Shown here: positions 55,701-64,000 of the stretch, piece by piece
Layout of the letters: every line of letters begins with the position of its first letter
How positions within the stretch are numbered: the stretch's first letter is position 1
Origin: Halichondria panicea
Lineage: Eukaryota; Porifera; Demospongiae; Suberitida; Halichondriidae
Direction: 5' to 3'
Length of the DNA: 64,000 nt
Assembly: GCF_963675165.1 (NCBI RefSeq)
Contig: NC_087379.1
Span: forward strand, 4,357,442-4,421,441
Translations under genes and position numbers: made by a program
The notes under the pieces: generated by a model
What the model saw: the letters and a program-made list of their open reading frames with translations, nothing else
Databases searched by the model: none
Told to the model about the DNA's origin: nothing

Positions 55701-56380
55701 AAGACTGCCTATAGCTAATTTGTGTCCTGGATTACATATGTCCTAAGTATGGAAATGAAGTGTAAGTTCAGCAGCAGTTTTTATAAAAAATTATTGGCAG
55801 TGAGACAATCGTTTCCAGCCTGGGTTTTCTTTCTACATTGGAGTAGCAGCCTCGAGTAAAACCGGGGCAACACGGATGGTTATTCGAGGTCAAATCTGTT
55901 TCTAATCCCTCTTTTCCTTAATTAAATCTATGATTAAACATACGTTTGTTCTACTAGAACACTCCAAGGCAAGTGATAGAGCTATAATGGCATGCAAAAT
56001 TTACCCGTGCATTAGTTTACACACACTACACTTGTATTAATATACACAAACATTAATTAGTTCGGAGTTACGAGTTAACATGGACGCTCACCATATTCCC
56101 AGATATGAACGACTTCATTGACACCACCAAGATCTGTGCTCCAGTATCCAATCAGCTTTGAGTGTGCAGTGCGGAGCATGTACCCTTCCTGCATGATCTT
56201 GGTGAATTCCCCAAATTTGTCTGGCTTGATGGCATATGTTCTTAGTTCATACAACTTTCCATTTGAAAGGTCCTCTATAGATCCATTGCTAGCACGGGCA
56301 CTGGTTGTAGAAATACAAGCTCTACAGAAGATGTAGGGCCTGCTTTTGAGCAGAAAAGATCTACCAGTGAGAAGGGCCAT
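46773..56380 (-). CDS. NIPSNAP: NIPSNAP family mitochondrial protein
   Basis: Six phase-consistent exons (56092-56380, 54899-54999, 54255-54321, 48141-48278, 47859-47945, 46773-46849) give 252 residues, normal for the family. The N terminus (MALLTGRSFLLKSRPYIFCR) is basic and hydroxylated like a mitochondrial presequence. The two NIPSNAP repeats read YELRTYAIKPDKFGEF ... RTAHSKLIGYWSTDLGG and VFELVSYQVKSGLVSQF ... NPLGLWYSVFGDIN. The C terminus is VPTTFSALQ. NIPSNAPs sit in or on mitochondria and act in vesicle and mitophagy processes. An upstream in-frame ATG at 56458 would extend it by 26 residues; I prefer 56380 for the presequence. Intron 3 (48279-54254) contains two opposite-strand genes. 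Confidence 0.93.
47033..47229. repeat. TACCGTATTAC-family miniature element in NIPSNAP intron
   Basis: TACCGCATTACTAGATGC at left and ...AGTATTATAGTAAATACGGT at right. The interior includes GGTTAGATCGCAAAGG and ATTCGCAAAGGTTTTTCAC as in the other copies. Confidence 0.7.
47410..47605. repeat. CAGGGTGTCAT inverted-repeat element
   Basis: CAGGGTGTCATAGAATTTTG at left and ATGAATGACACCCTG at right, with G-runs beside the left end and C-runs beside the right. Non-coding, in the last intron of NIPSNAP. Confidence 0.7.
48616..49107. mobile_element. TAGCCTTG-family element with 9-bp TSD (copy 1)
   Basis: Left end ...TTAGCCTTGATCCCAAGCCC and right end GCCGCCTGGGATCAAGGCTTA, inverted, with 9-bp flanks CCCGGCTAT at 48607-48615 and 49108-49116. 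The matching insertion in the second duplicate is 51276-51547 with the same flanks (51267-51275, 51548-51556), so it predates the duplication. Confidence 0.85.
49391..50881 (+). CDS. SLC15/POT-like MFS transporter, copy 1
   Basis: An intronless frame of 496 residues from ATG 49391. The open frame upstream of it has no ATG and opens on a TTG. About 11-12 hydrophobic segments are visible. Features recalling the proton-coupled oligopeptide transporter family are QLGLDQMPDASADNIASF after the fourth or fifth segment, RYGGPFTTEQVEDVKTFF in the central loop, and QSPYNMRGLLAGY near the end. Some canonical POT motifs are not visible and the protein is shorter than animal SLC15 members, so the substrate cannot be assigned. 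It lies wholly inside intron 3 of NIPSNAP on the opposite strand. The C terminus is charged (YKRRVRDEDYNAHRVVEEIY). Confidence 0.72.
   Translation: MRYKPRFFYSKGAFLVLLWLVLQTAAWWSFTCLYYPILKSFGNYNALTLFGLFFVGAPLAGWLADARYGNYKVFKTGAFVVFLASVLLCMYVLLTSNGQLSKTLRIMLSYLTFITLIIGVVTFIVTALQLGLDQMPDASADNIASFIVWFVFSIFLGMWMTDTVWCMERFCLNGGSRGIQVFSLSPVICMSLLCSTMFLLGPKWLTIEPKSPKALKTIVQVLKFAAKHKAPINRNALTYWEEKIPSRLDLGKSRYGGPFTTEQVEDVKTFFKIVIVHLPFFIISISFGHTYYRLSVMSTQLPGFDICPSALIYVFTYHPSLCSLILILVSEFVLYPLVKIQPPSILQQIGISYFVMMLGSVIILAIQVVGFVYNLHLYYGLERACLGCIGLTFSRTFQFVCAQSPYNMRGLLAGYTTFIHTLSMMAGIFVYHVIRRTCTKAYKDVVHTSVAAALSLVGFVLHCLLARWYKRRVRDEDYNAHRVVEEIYDRYISYYN
51276..51547. mobile_element. TAGCCTTG-family element with 9-bp TSD (copy 2)
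   Basis: The duplicate of 48616-49107, 272 bp, flanked by the same CCCGGCTAT pair. It has the shorter interior and a TGCATGCATGCATG run at 51478-51491 near its right arm. Confidence 0.85.
51841..53331 (+). CDS. SLC15/POT-like MFS transporter, copy 2
   Basis: A 496-residue intronless twin of the gene at 49391, with about 31 amino-acid differences (about 94% identical). About nine differences fall in a stretch of 30 residues near 278-306 (HLPLFISSISFWHTYFRLNDTS against HLPFF...RLSVMS), at a membrane segment and the loop after it. A second cluster is at about 418-440 (MLSIMAGVFVDQVIKLTCTEAY). Both copies are open, so both are probably functional; the clustering may reflect altered substrate or surface contacts. 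The start codon is chosen as in copy 1. Confidence 0.72.
   Translation: MRYKPRFFYSKGAFLVLLWLVLQTAAWWSFICLYYPILKSFGNYNALALFGLFLVGAPLAGWLADARYSNYKVFKTGAFVVFLASVLLCMYVLLTSNGQLSKTLQIMLSYLTFITLIIGVVTFIVTALQLGLDQMPDASADNIASFIVWFVFSIFLGMWMTDTVWCMERFCLNGGARGIQVFSLSPVICMSLLCSTMFLLGPKWLTIEPKSPKALTTIFQVLKFAAKHKAPINRSALTYWEEKIPSRLDLGKSRYGGPFTTEQVEDVKTFFKIVIVHLPLFISSISFWHTYFRLNDTSIQLPGFNICPSALIYVFTYHPSLCSLILILVSEFVLYPLVKIQPPSILQQIGILYFVMMFGSVIILAIQVVGFVYDLHLYYGLERACLGCMGLTFSRTFQFVCAQSPYNMRGLLAGYTTFIHMLSIMAGVFVDQVIKLTCTEAYKDVVHTSVAAALSLVGFVLHCLLARWYKRRVRDEDYNAHRVVEEIYDRYISYYH
53476..53700. repeat. Interspersed repeat related to 28546-28772
   Basis: Begins GTGATGCAAGCTGCGCTGTGC, then CTAATGCCTCTCGCCATGTT and GCTTTCGCTCAAAAGTATTA, the inverse of the segment at 28695-28770. 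It lies directly after the second transporter copy within the NIPSNAP intron. Confidence 0.7.
54614..54811. repeat. Miniature element, AGCGGGTAATTTTCG family, copy 3
   Basis: ACCATATAGCGGGTAGTTTT at left and CACAAAAATTACCCGCTATA at right are inverted. In an intron of NIPSNAP. Confidence 0.75.
55348..55932. mobile_element. 585-bp CATAGATT inverted-repeat element
   Basis: Left CATAGATTAAGGAAGAGAGG; right ...CCCTCTTTTCCTTAATTAAA then TCTATG. Sub-terminal inverted arms CCATCCGTGTTGCC / GGCAACACGGATGG. Flanks ATTAAAC on both sides (55341-55347, 55933-55939) suggest a 7-bp target duplication. Related single ends lie near 10236 and 13140-13190. In the first NIPSNAP intron. Confidence 0.75.
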
Positions 56381-56528
56381 TTTTTTGTCCACCATGTGTT
56401 CCAAAAAGTGGGTGGGGCTGGATGCGCATGCGCTGTATGACATCAGACCCACACCCATGTTTGTTGCTCAGCAAGCAGCCCCTCCCCCAATGCTGCACCA
56501 CCACAACACAACCATTATAGCTGCTAAG
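56381..56528. promoter_or_regulatory. Shared divergent promoter, NIPSNAP / filamin-like gene
   Basis: The two opposite-strand ATG codons are 148 bp apart (70 bp if NIPSNAP starts at 56458). A GATGCGCATGCGCTG palindrome at about 56421-56435 resembles an NRF1-type site (GCGCATGCGC), a frequent element of divergent animal promoters; that link is an inference. Confidence 0.6.
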
Positions 56529-59500
56529 ATGGCTCACAGAGAGATTTCACTGTTTCTAAAGTACCCAGGGCCTCCAGTAGCTCTGCAAAGGCTGCAACAC
56601 AGCTTCTTAGAGTGTGTGATTGAGTACAAGATGGGTAAGTAGCTATAAATGTTTAATAGCATAATTATATTTAAAACAAGTGAAATTGGCATTCATTATC
56701 AGGTTACAAATGCTGTGGCTTCATAATGTGGCGTAGCTGATCACACATGCACCCACTTATAAGTCATCCATGCTCACTATTGCTCGTGCAGGTTCAACAA
56801 ATGAGTTGCAGACTGTTCCACCATCTCAATTGAGGTCAGCCTACCAGTTAAAAGGCACTGCCATGCTAGTCGATGATGAGCTAGTCGTACAGTTTGTACC
56901 TAAAAATGCTGGACTCCACTCAGTGCGTATCTTTAGTGATACGAGGGAAGTTTGCCGACCAATAGCCTTCATCATCAATCAAAACAGCGACGTGGAGACT
57001 ACACCATACGATAAACCAGTAAATGTTACTTCTTCCCTTTTCAAGACCCCTCCTCAAAGCCAGCCATCATATCAAACTGCTATGCCTTCTCCACCTCAGC
57101 AGTACAGTCCCCCAGAGCAGTACAGCCCTCCGAGCGTCTCCCAAAGAGAATCCTCCGTGATGTCACAGATGCAAGACAGAGACAGTTTCTGGCAGAATTA
57201 CCCCACCGATCCCACTGCTGCTGGATTCCAAGCACCGGTCACACATCAAACTTCCCCACAACACAGGGTGTCGGGTAACATGGCAAGACAGAGTTATGTA
57301 AGTTCTACTCCACTTGCTGGAAGACCCATTTCCGTTGGTCCAATGGACGAAGCTGCCTATGCAGGTGACCTTTTCACGAGCAAGCCTGAAAATAACACTT
57401 TCAGTTCTCTGTATGCTGCAAAGAAGAGAGGACAGCAAGTTGGTACAAGAAAGGCATTCATGGAAGTTGACCACACTCGAGTGATGACACAAGACACATT
57501 CAAGATGTTGGAGAAGGATATTGATGCAGTGGTCACTAGAGGACACAAGGGAAAGCAAAGGTGATACCGTAGTGCTAGCATTATGTGAGCATGTGTTTTG
57601 GCTAATTTTAAGGCTCCGAAACCATAATTTTATGCGGTTAACTCATTTCCCGATTAAACGCGGTGATTTCAGTGGTATTTTACAGGCCCGACTAAAAGCC
57701 ATTTAATTGTTGTGTACAGCAGGATAGCCGTTAGCATCACATAAAGAGCGTTAGTTAGATATAGTACATTTCTAGCACTACGGTATTCTATCAGCAGTTC
57801 ACTATAGCTACCAACATAATTATAGGTGGTACATATTACTTTATTATTAATGAGCAACTTAATTATACCACGTTGAGACGGGAGCTGATTACCGCCAAAA
57901 TTAGAGGTGTCGTTTTTTTACAGAGGTGCATTTTCTAGAGAGGTAAATTTTTCAGAGAGGTTTGTTTTTCAGAGAGCCTATTTCAGCCAATTCCACCCAT
58001 CAGATGGTCATGTGATTTGGTCACATGACACATTGCATATAGTGTGCAGTAGATCTACTTGCATTTCAGAAATTACTTTGTCCAGCGCTTGTTTGTGACC
58101 ACAAACTTATACTTCATGCACTTGTTAAAAAAAAAAGCCAGAGGAGACAGCTTTGTAAAATCACGTGTCATGTGACCAAATCACGTGATCATCTGATGGA
58201 TAGAGTTGGCTGAAAACACGCTCTCTGAAAAATGCACTTCAGAACGAACCTACTCTGTACAAAACGCACCTCTCCAAAATAATTACACCACCTTTTTTTT
58301 CAAAACGCACCTCTGCATAAAAAACGGCACTACCTAAACACACCTGTAAAAAAACCGGCACTACCTATTTTTGCAAAACGCACCTCTATACTTTTCATTG
58401 CTAATTTTTGGTAATCAGGGGTTGGTAGATTATGCTGGCATAATTTTGAGCATAATAGGCACATTTTTTGAGTTAGAATTATACTGGCATAATAGGCTAA
58501 CAATTATGAGGTAGGAAATACAGGTCAATACAAGTCATATAGTATACATAAATATAGTATACATGTGAACATTTGTAGGCCTGATGGTCGTGATGGAAGT
58601 ACTGATGATTATATTTATCTCCTTGGCATTCTGTTTTATATAGTGTTAATAAATTAATTATGGAGTCATGTGGCCATTATTTTATAGTTTGTGCGATGAC
58701 ATGGGATCTACGTCGTGCTTTGGAGGGATAATGTGGGAACTATGGGTGATTTGAAAAAATAATAATCAATTATAGGCAATTTGAAAGAATAATAGGCTGT
58801 TAACTTAAGCATAAAAGAATAATAGGTAATATCTCAAGCATAATTATTCTACCAACCCCTACATGCACCTCCCATACTTGAGTGCATAAACTCAGTTAAT
58901 GAGATAAGGTTTGTATAAAATCATACCACTTTCATATTCCAGTTACAGGTGCGCTATCTGTAGTAACAAGCTCAAAGCTTCAAAGATGATTGAGCTTGGG
59001 GAAGAAGGGTTCTGCGAACGCTGTTTCAGGAGGCAGTACATCTTGCGTAGTGCCATTGAGCATTTCATGGTCCCAAGCATTCAGGAATGTACAGTGGAAG
59101 TTCCAGGTATGTGAGATAATAGAGGTAACTTACACGTATTGAAAATTCAAATAGTGAACAAGAGAGCAACCAAGTTTGTCTCTAGCAGGAAAACAATGCC
59201 AAATGTCAATCTTCGAGGTAAGTGATGTGCTTTGATCCCTCTATAGCTTATAACCAGCTTACATTAGGGCTGGAACCAAATGAGATTAAGTATGCAATCA
59301 GCGAATTTAGGAAATTCTCTCCTGACGACAATGGTAAGTTCGTAATTTTTGTAATGATAATCAGTAACAAAGCAAATTCAAAACAGGTTGGATAACGAAG
59401 GCAGTGCTGCTACCCTTGATGAAAGCGTGCTTCTCTTATAACCTGGGTAACCAAGAGATAAAGTCCTTGCTGTCCAGTGAAGCTCTACAGTCAGTGGTTA

Positions 59501-60872
59501 GTAAGGCTGTATCACATTAAAATATAAGTCACCACTATAGAGCTCATGCAGCTTTGGCATAATTTAATGGTGATTGCGTGTATTGTAATTCACCTTTAGA
59601 TGACCAGCTTTGGGCTAGATGAAAGAGATGAAGTCCATGAGATTGAGTTTCTTGCTCTTGTGGCATTTTTGGCAAGAGAGCGGCAACGACTTAAATCTTC
59701 AAGCGATCCAAACAACAAATTCACCGGAGCAGATCTTCAAATGGCATATGCTTTCAAGAACCACTTTGAAGGACAAAAACCAGCTCAAGCTTCAAAGAAC
59801 CAAGTTGTTGCTTCAAGTGTCCAGCCCCCAGTCCAAACAAAACTGGCATACGCAACTCCTTTGCGTGACCAGTCGGCTCGATTTCGAACCAGCAGTGCTC
59901 CACCTCAAGGCTATACTTCGAAAGTGCCTCTTCGCAATCCAAATCCTCAATTGCTACAACAACGACAACAACAAGGAGAGAATCAAATGTACCCACGAGA
60001 TTCTTCTAGATCTGTGTATGCACAGTCCGGTTTGAGCCAAGCTAGTGGTAATCCTCCTGTAGCCGGACAGAGAGGCAGTGGACTGCTCTCACCTATTGCC
60101 CCACAACTGCCATCGGGATTTCGATCCAAGCCACCAAGTCAGCACGACTTCTCTGAGATCCAACAGCCACAAGCTCAGTTCCCACAGTTCTCACCAGAAA
60201 GAAGCTCTTTGGGTAAGGAGTCAATAGACATAATTTTATTGTGTATGTGCATTCGAGGGTAGGCATGAGGCTGGCCTGGGAAATTTGTATAAATACATTG
60301 GCGATGAAATTCGAAGCACGCTATACAATTAATACTCCCCCTTTAACAATGCAGTGTTCCCGCAGCAAGGCGGGCTAAGGCAGTCTGAAGGAGGCCTGCT
60401 GGCAGACCTACCTGAAGAGGATCAGGACGAATCTGAGATGCCTACCCTTCCTCCAAACAAGGACCCAGCGGGGCAAACTATCACCAACCCCCTTGGCAAC
60501 AAACGACAGGCAAACTCCAAACAGATGGTATGTTTAAAATGTATATAAAGTAGATCAATGGTGCAAGAGTCTGTTAAAAGGACACTGCTTTTGGTATTCA
60601 AATTCTGGGATAGAAAAGCCAAATTATGTTCCCAAAGTGCTATCTTGTCCTTTATTTCGCTACTGTGAGTTATGACTGACATATACAAAGTCAACATATC
60701 CGTGCGAAGAATTTACTCTTTCCCAGTGTTTTACAATTATAGCTATACGCGTCATAATCAATATAATATAATTATAGCTACAGAATGCAATTGACACGTC
60801 TCTTATTCAATTATTTAGATGGAGCAGTTGAAGCTGACTGGTGGCAGTGCTGACTCTTGGATGCTGTACTAG
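56529..60872 (+). CDS. Filamin-like, C4 zinc-finger, EF-hand-like protein
   Basis: Eight phase-consistent exons (56529-56634, 56792-57560, 58949-59106, 59247-59333, 59387-59496, 59600-60212, 60355-60527, 60819-60872) give 689 residues. Order: an N-terminal segment, a beta-rich filamin-type Ig-like stretch (DDELVVQFVPKNAGLHSVRI), a disordered Pro/Gln/Ser region, a C4 motif (CAICSNKLKA ... GFCERCFRRQY), two helices of EF-hand type (EFRKFSPDDNGWITKAVLL; NQEIKSLLSSEAL), and a disordered Gln/Pro tail ending SADSWMLY. The EF loop lacks some calcium ligands, so binding is doubtful. I do not recognise the protein; a cytoskeletal or ciliary scaffold is only a guess. If intron 2 is not spliced, a stop follows at once (KGKQR then stop), giving a short isoform. 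Confidence 0.75.
57969..58228. repeat. Large foldback in intron 2 of the filamin-like gene
   Basis: Arms 57969-58031 and 58165-58228 pair over about 60 bp (TCAGAGAG...GATTTGGTCACATGACAC with GTGTCATGTGACCAAATC...CTCTCTGA). Around it are direct AGAGAGGT / ACGCACCTCT units out to about 57905 and 58390, so the full element is about 490 bp. Non-coding. Confidence 0.75.
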
Positions 60873-62093
60873 TGTACAACAGTATAGCTTAATTATAGCA
60901 CACGTCAGTCACACAACCCAGTTTCACAATAGTAACAGCATAATTATAACAAAGTACATGTAATTGTTGTTTATGTTAGTGCACTTCAAAGTCATGCAGT
61001 CTTTACTCTTTACTTTGTGCAAATTCAAAGTTATAATAATTATAGCTACACTTATAAAATATAAAACCTACGACTATGATGTCGCACATGAACGACATGA
61101 AATACTGTACAACTGGAAAATTTGGCGAATGAGCCATTTCAACCGACTTAATTTGGCGTCTCAGGCGTGGCTATACCAGCAATGACGTTGTGTCCACCGG
61201 AAAACTTTAAAATGGCAGTTTAAATTTGGCGATCTTTGGTAAAATCCGCCAAATCGGCAAATTAAAACATACACCAAATTTTTTTCGTACAGTAATATTT
61301 ACGGACAAGGCAAGATCTGAACACCAGAGTGACGTGTACCAGCACAACTGGTTCTCCACTATTCCAACAATAATAATAATTATTATACATGTAGGTTACT
61401 ATAAACAGAACGTTGCATATAAGTTTGTAATTACTCCACAAAGATGAATTAAAAGCAAATAAAAAAAAATATCCAATAAAATGTTCATTTGGAAGGGTAC
61501 ATAGAAATTTCAAGAAGTTTTTGTGAATCCTTTAGAGCCATTTGGACCTCTGCAAGAAACGTTAGGCATAAATCTGACTGTTCACTACCATACTATAGAA
61601 CTTACGAGTACCGTATAAGCTCGTGCCACATTAAAATAATGACGCTGGGTAAATGTGACTGTATTCAGAGATGGAAAATTAGTTTTGAGGCTGGATGGTG
61701 TGTCTTTAGAGGGCCGCCTTCTAATAACAGCTTTTCCAACCTCCTAATACGGCCATCTTTACCAGCGTAATTGTTTTAATGTGGCGCCTTAAATAGAGCT
61801 TATACGGTGTTATAAGATATACGTAATAGATATAGCATGAGACCAAGTGTTTTATGAAATATACAGGGACAAGCTTGAGGGTGAGTTGTTTGTATATTGC
61901 ATAATACACAAGGAATCTCATGCTATTATGTGTTTAATATAAGACGACCTTACCAAAAACATGCCTTGAGGCTATGTGTGACCGTGTAAGTAATAACAAC
62001 ACGAAAGGGACTGTATGACTTTTATTAAACTTGACAACGCGATATAAATTCAGTATACATTCCACATCAAAATACAGAACGGAATTAATAGAC
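60873..62093. other. Intergenic, one miniature element
   Basis: No gene seen. Includes AATTTGGCG-rich DNA at 61118-61265, an AATAAA at about 61459, and the element at 61610-61808. An AATAAA for SZRD1 (plus-strand TTTATT near 62022-62027) lies in the right part. Confidence 0.55.
61610..61808. repeat. CCGTATAAGCTC inverted-repeat element
   Basis: Left ACCGTATAAGCTCGTGCCAC with ATTAAAATAATGACGCTGG; right TACCAGCGTAATTGTTTTAA, TGTGGCGCC and GAGCTTATACGGT. The arms are about 40 bp with a few gaps. No coding. Confidence 0.75.
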
Positions 62094-63738
62094 TTACTTC
62101 GGCTGTCGATTGATTACGTCATTGTTGCTGGTCTTGACTGCACTACCAGCAGAGGTGGCTCTGCCCTGAGGCGGACTGTATGGAGGGTAGTCATGACATA
62201 TGTAGTGTACAGTGTGTACAGTAAAAACTCAAAGTGTAACATGCACTTTTACTTGCACAAGATGCACAGGACAGAGGTAATGACTCAATAGCTTAGACTA
62301 GGCCATTTTGCCATCTAATTACATTAATCATGTAATCGTTGTAATCGTGGAAAGGTGTGAACAGTGACAATTAACAATTATAGTTTATGTTTACCTGTTA
62401 GTTGACGATTCCCCTGATCGGTAATCAGAGCCTAAAATCCGTGCTCTGTGTGCAGAAAAACACAGTCAACCATAATACACATACACTGGGACCTCTACAA
62501 CCTAGCATATAAGCTATGTATAACACTACAATTGATGGTCTTTCCTACATTGTAATTGTAGGCAGTGTACCCAACCTTACCCCCCCTAAACCTTAAATCC
62601 TTAGACTGCAATCTTAATTCACACACCTAGCTGAAGCATACTCAGCCTCTCTCTCTGCAAGTGTCTTGTACTGCTTGGTAGAGGGGGCGTGTGCCGAGGT
62701 GGGGTGAGTGGGGGGTGACCCATCAGATTTACGCTTTAAGATCTTGATCTATGCATAGAAGGACTTTGAATACAAGAACCTACATGTACATGTACACGTA
62801 CATACATTATCAAGCAGCGAGAATTGGAGAATTTATAATAATAATACATGTACATGTAACACATGTATCTATTCTTCACGGTATCTCTACACTATTATGC
62901 ACAGGAACCTATAATTACGACAGCTTTATGTGCATAATTATACTGAGCACATGTAACGTAGTCCCATAAAAGTTACATGTGCTCAGTATATAATCTACTG
63001 CCACACTTACTGGTGCTACATACTCCGTCCGATCTGAGTCCTGTATCTTGAGGGGGAGTTGAGTCTGGGGTTCAGAGGTGGAGCTAGGTGGGGGGGCTTG
63101 GGTCTGCTCTGTGGGAGGTCGTGCCTTGATCTTCACCACTTTACTGTGTGGTGGCGTGGGTGAGGATAACCATTTAAATTCGTATTTTAGTGAATTCATA
63201 CACGGCTAGGCATTTAGAAGTACATGCACGTAGCACTACTAACATTACATGTACGATACATCACTGGTATGTGTAATTATTGCATGTATGCCTGCTTTGA
63301 TCAGAAAAAAGTACATAAACAAATATAATCCTAATATCACACACAAACATTAACGGTATTAGGGGGACACAAACCGCGCAAAGAAATACTGTATCAATAC
63401 ATCCCTAACTTACATGGGCTGTAACTGTTTATGTCGCTCTTCCATACGACGCTCTAACTCCTGGAGTATGTGTGTACAGTTAGGGTGATTGGCAGTATGA
63501 TACGTTCACATACTATCACGTAAACACATTGGTACTTTTACACAGTGTGCATGTGTGTTATTTCTAGTCTCGACCCATCTAAGTACCTGACAAGAAGTGT
63601 GTGTAGATCTATCAGAACCATGCATAATACATGTGTGAGCTTTGAACCTATTAATTTTATTAGACTTTCAAACAAGTCACTCACTTCAGTGTCAGCATCT
63701 TCCCAGTTGTCTACAACGCTTTCTTCTTCTTCAGCCAT
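62094..63738 (-). CDS. SZRD1: SUZ RNA-binding domain protein (SZRD1)
   Basis: Six phase-consistent exons (63685-63738, 63414-63460, 63011-63143, 62627-62748, 62395-62445, 62094-62175) give 162 residues, close to the vertebrate 152. The N terminus is acidic (MAEEEESVVDNWEDADTE), followed by ELERRMEERHKQL, then Pro/Ser-rich sequence (KVVKIKARPPTEQTQ ... SDRTEYVAP). The SUZ-type basic motif is IKILKRKSDGSPP and TLAEREAEYASARARILGS, and the tail NNDVINRQPK resembles the family's NNVIRQP end. SUZ motifs bind RNA. A poly(A) signal follows within 75 bp. The exon 6 acceptor (ATACAG before TCCGCC) was picked by phase. Confidence 0.9.
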
Positions 63739-64000
63739 TGATACTGGTACTGTGTATGTGTGCAGACAACAGGGACCGCACACATATATCCAATTAAAGC
63801 ACACCTGCTTCTGAATTGAAGAGCACCCTCATGGCATAAAAAACTTTGTGAGTGAATTCCTGTACAACGTACGAACAAGGAGAATGGGAAAAAAGACAAA
63901 GGTGCCTATTCAATGTTTAAATCTCTATGCTTCTGTATAGAGGTCTATTTGTATAAAACAATCACATTGTGCCTGGCTAGTGAGTATAGTATAGTAGTCT
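63739..64000. other. Upstream flank of SZRD1
   Basis: Presumed 5' UTR and promoter of SZRD1; no TATA box stands out and no other gene is visible before the window ends. Confidence 0.5.

Overview
This looks like nuclear DNA from an invertebrate animal, most likely a demosponge. That is inferred from the split genes with GT-AG introns, the metazoan families present (MLF, NIPSNAP, SZRD1, ERI1-type exonuclease, CDC123-like, SLC15-like), lineage-expanded ZU5/death-domain genes, and AT-rich intergenic DNA full of TGCATGCA and ATAATTAT motifs and many small inverted-repeat elements. No database search was possible. Exon models come from reading frame, splice sites and intron-phase bookkeeping.

Layout. 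1-6.1 kb: a deleted Ty1/copia retrotransposon whose 5' LTR starts 10 bp after the stop codon of an intronless gene for a helical pore-forming-toxin-like protein (ClyA/HBL type). 6.1-19 kb: gene-poor, with a decayed RecQ-like helicase, a Cys-rich fragment, a non-LTR retrotransposon 3' end and many miniature elements. 19.1-31.3 kb: two paralogous minus-strand genes starting with the same Cys-rich transmembrane exon followed by death-domain and ZU5 exons; the second also has UPA-like exons, linker exons and a C-terminal death domain. 32.4-41.6 kb: a 12-exon CDC123-like ATP-grasp gene with a large acidic insert, divergent from an MLF gene (41.9-44.8 kb). 45.7-46.6 kb: a compact ERI1-like exonuclease. 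46.8-56.4 kb: a six-exon NIPSNAP gene whose roughly 6-kb intron holds two tandem, intronless, opposite-strand transporter genes (about 94% identical). 56.5-60.9 kb: a divergent 8-exon gene with filamin-like, C4 zinc-finger and EF-hand-like parts. 62.1-63.7 kb: SZRD1.

The genes do not form a pathway. The main themes are candidate immune/death signalling (DD-ZU5 genes, pore former), housekeeping genes in divergent pairs, and a busy population of miniature transposons. The most notable is a family of elements 46 to about 760 bp long sharing TAGCCTCGATTCCAGG-type ends and 9-bp target duplications, including 46-49 bp hairpins that have evidently transposed as such.
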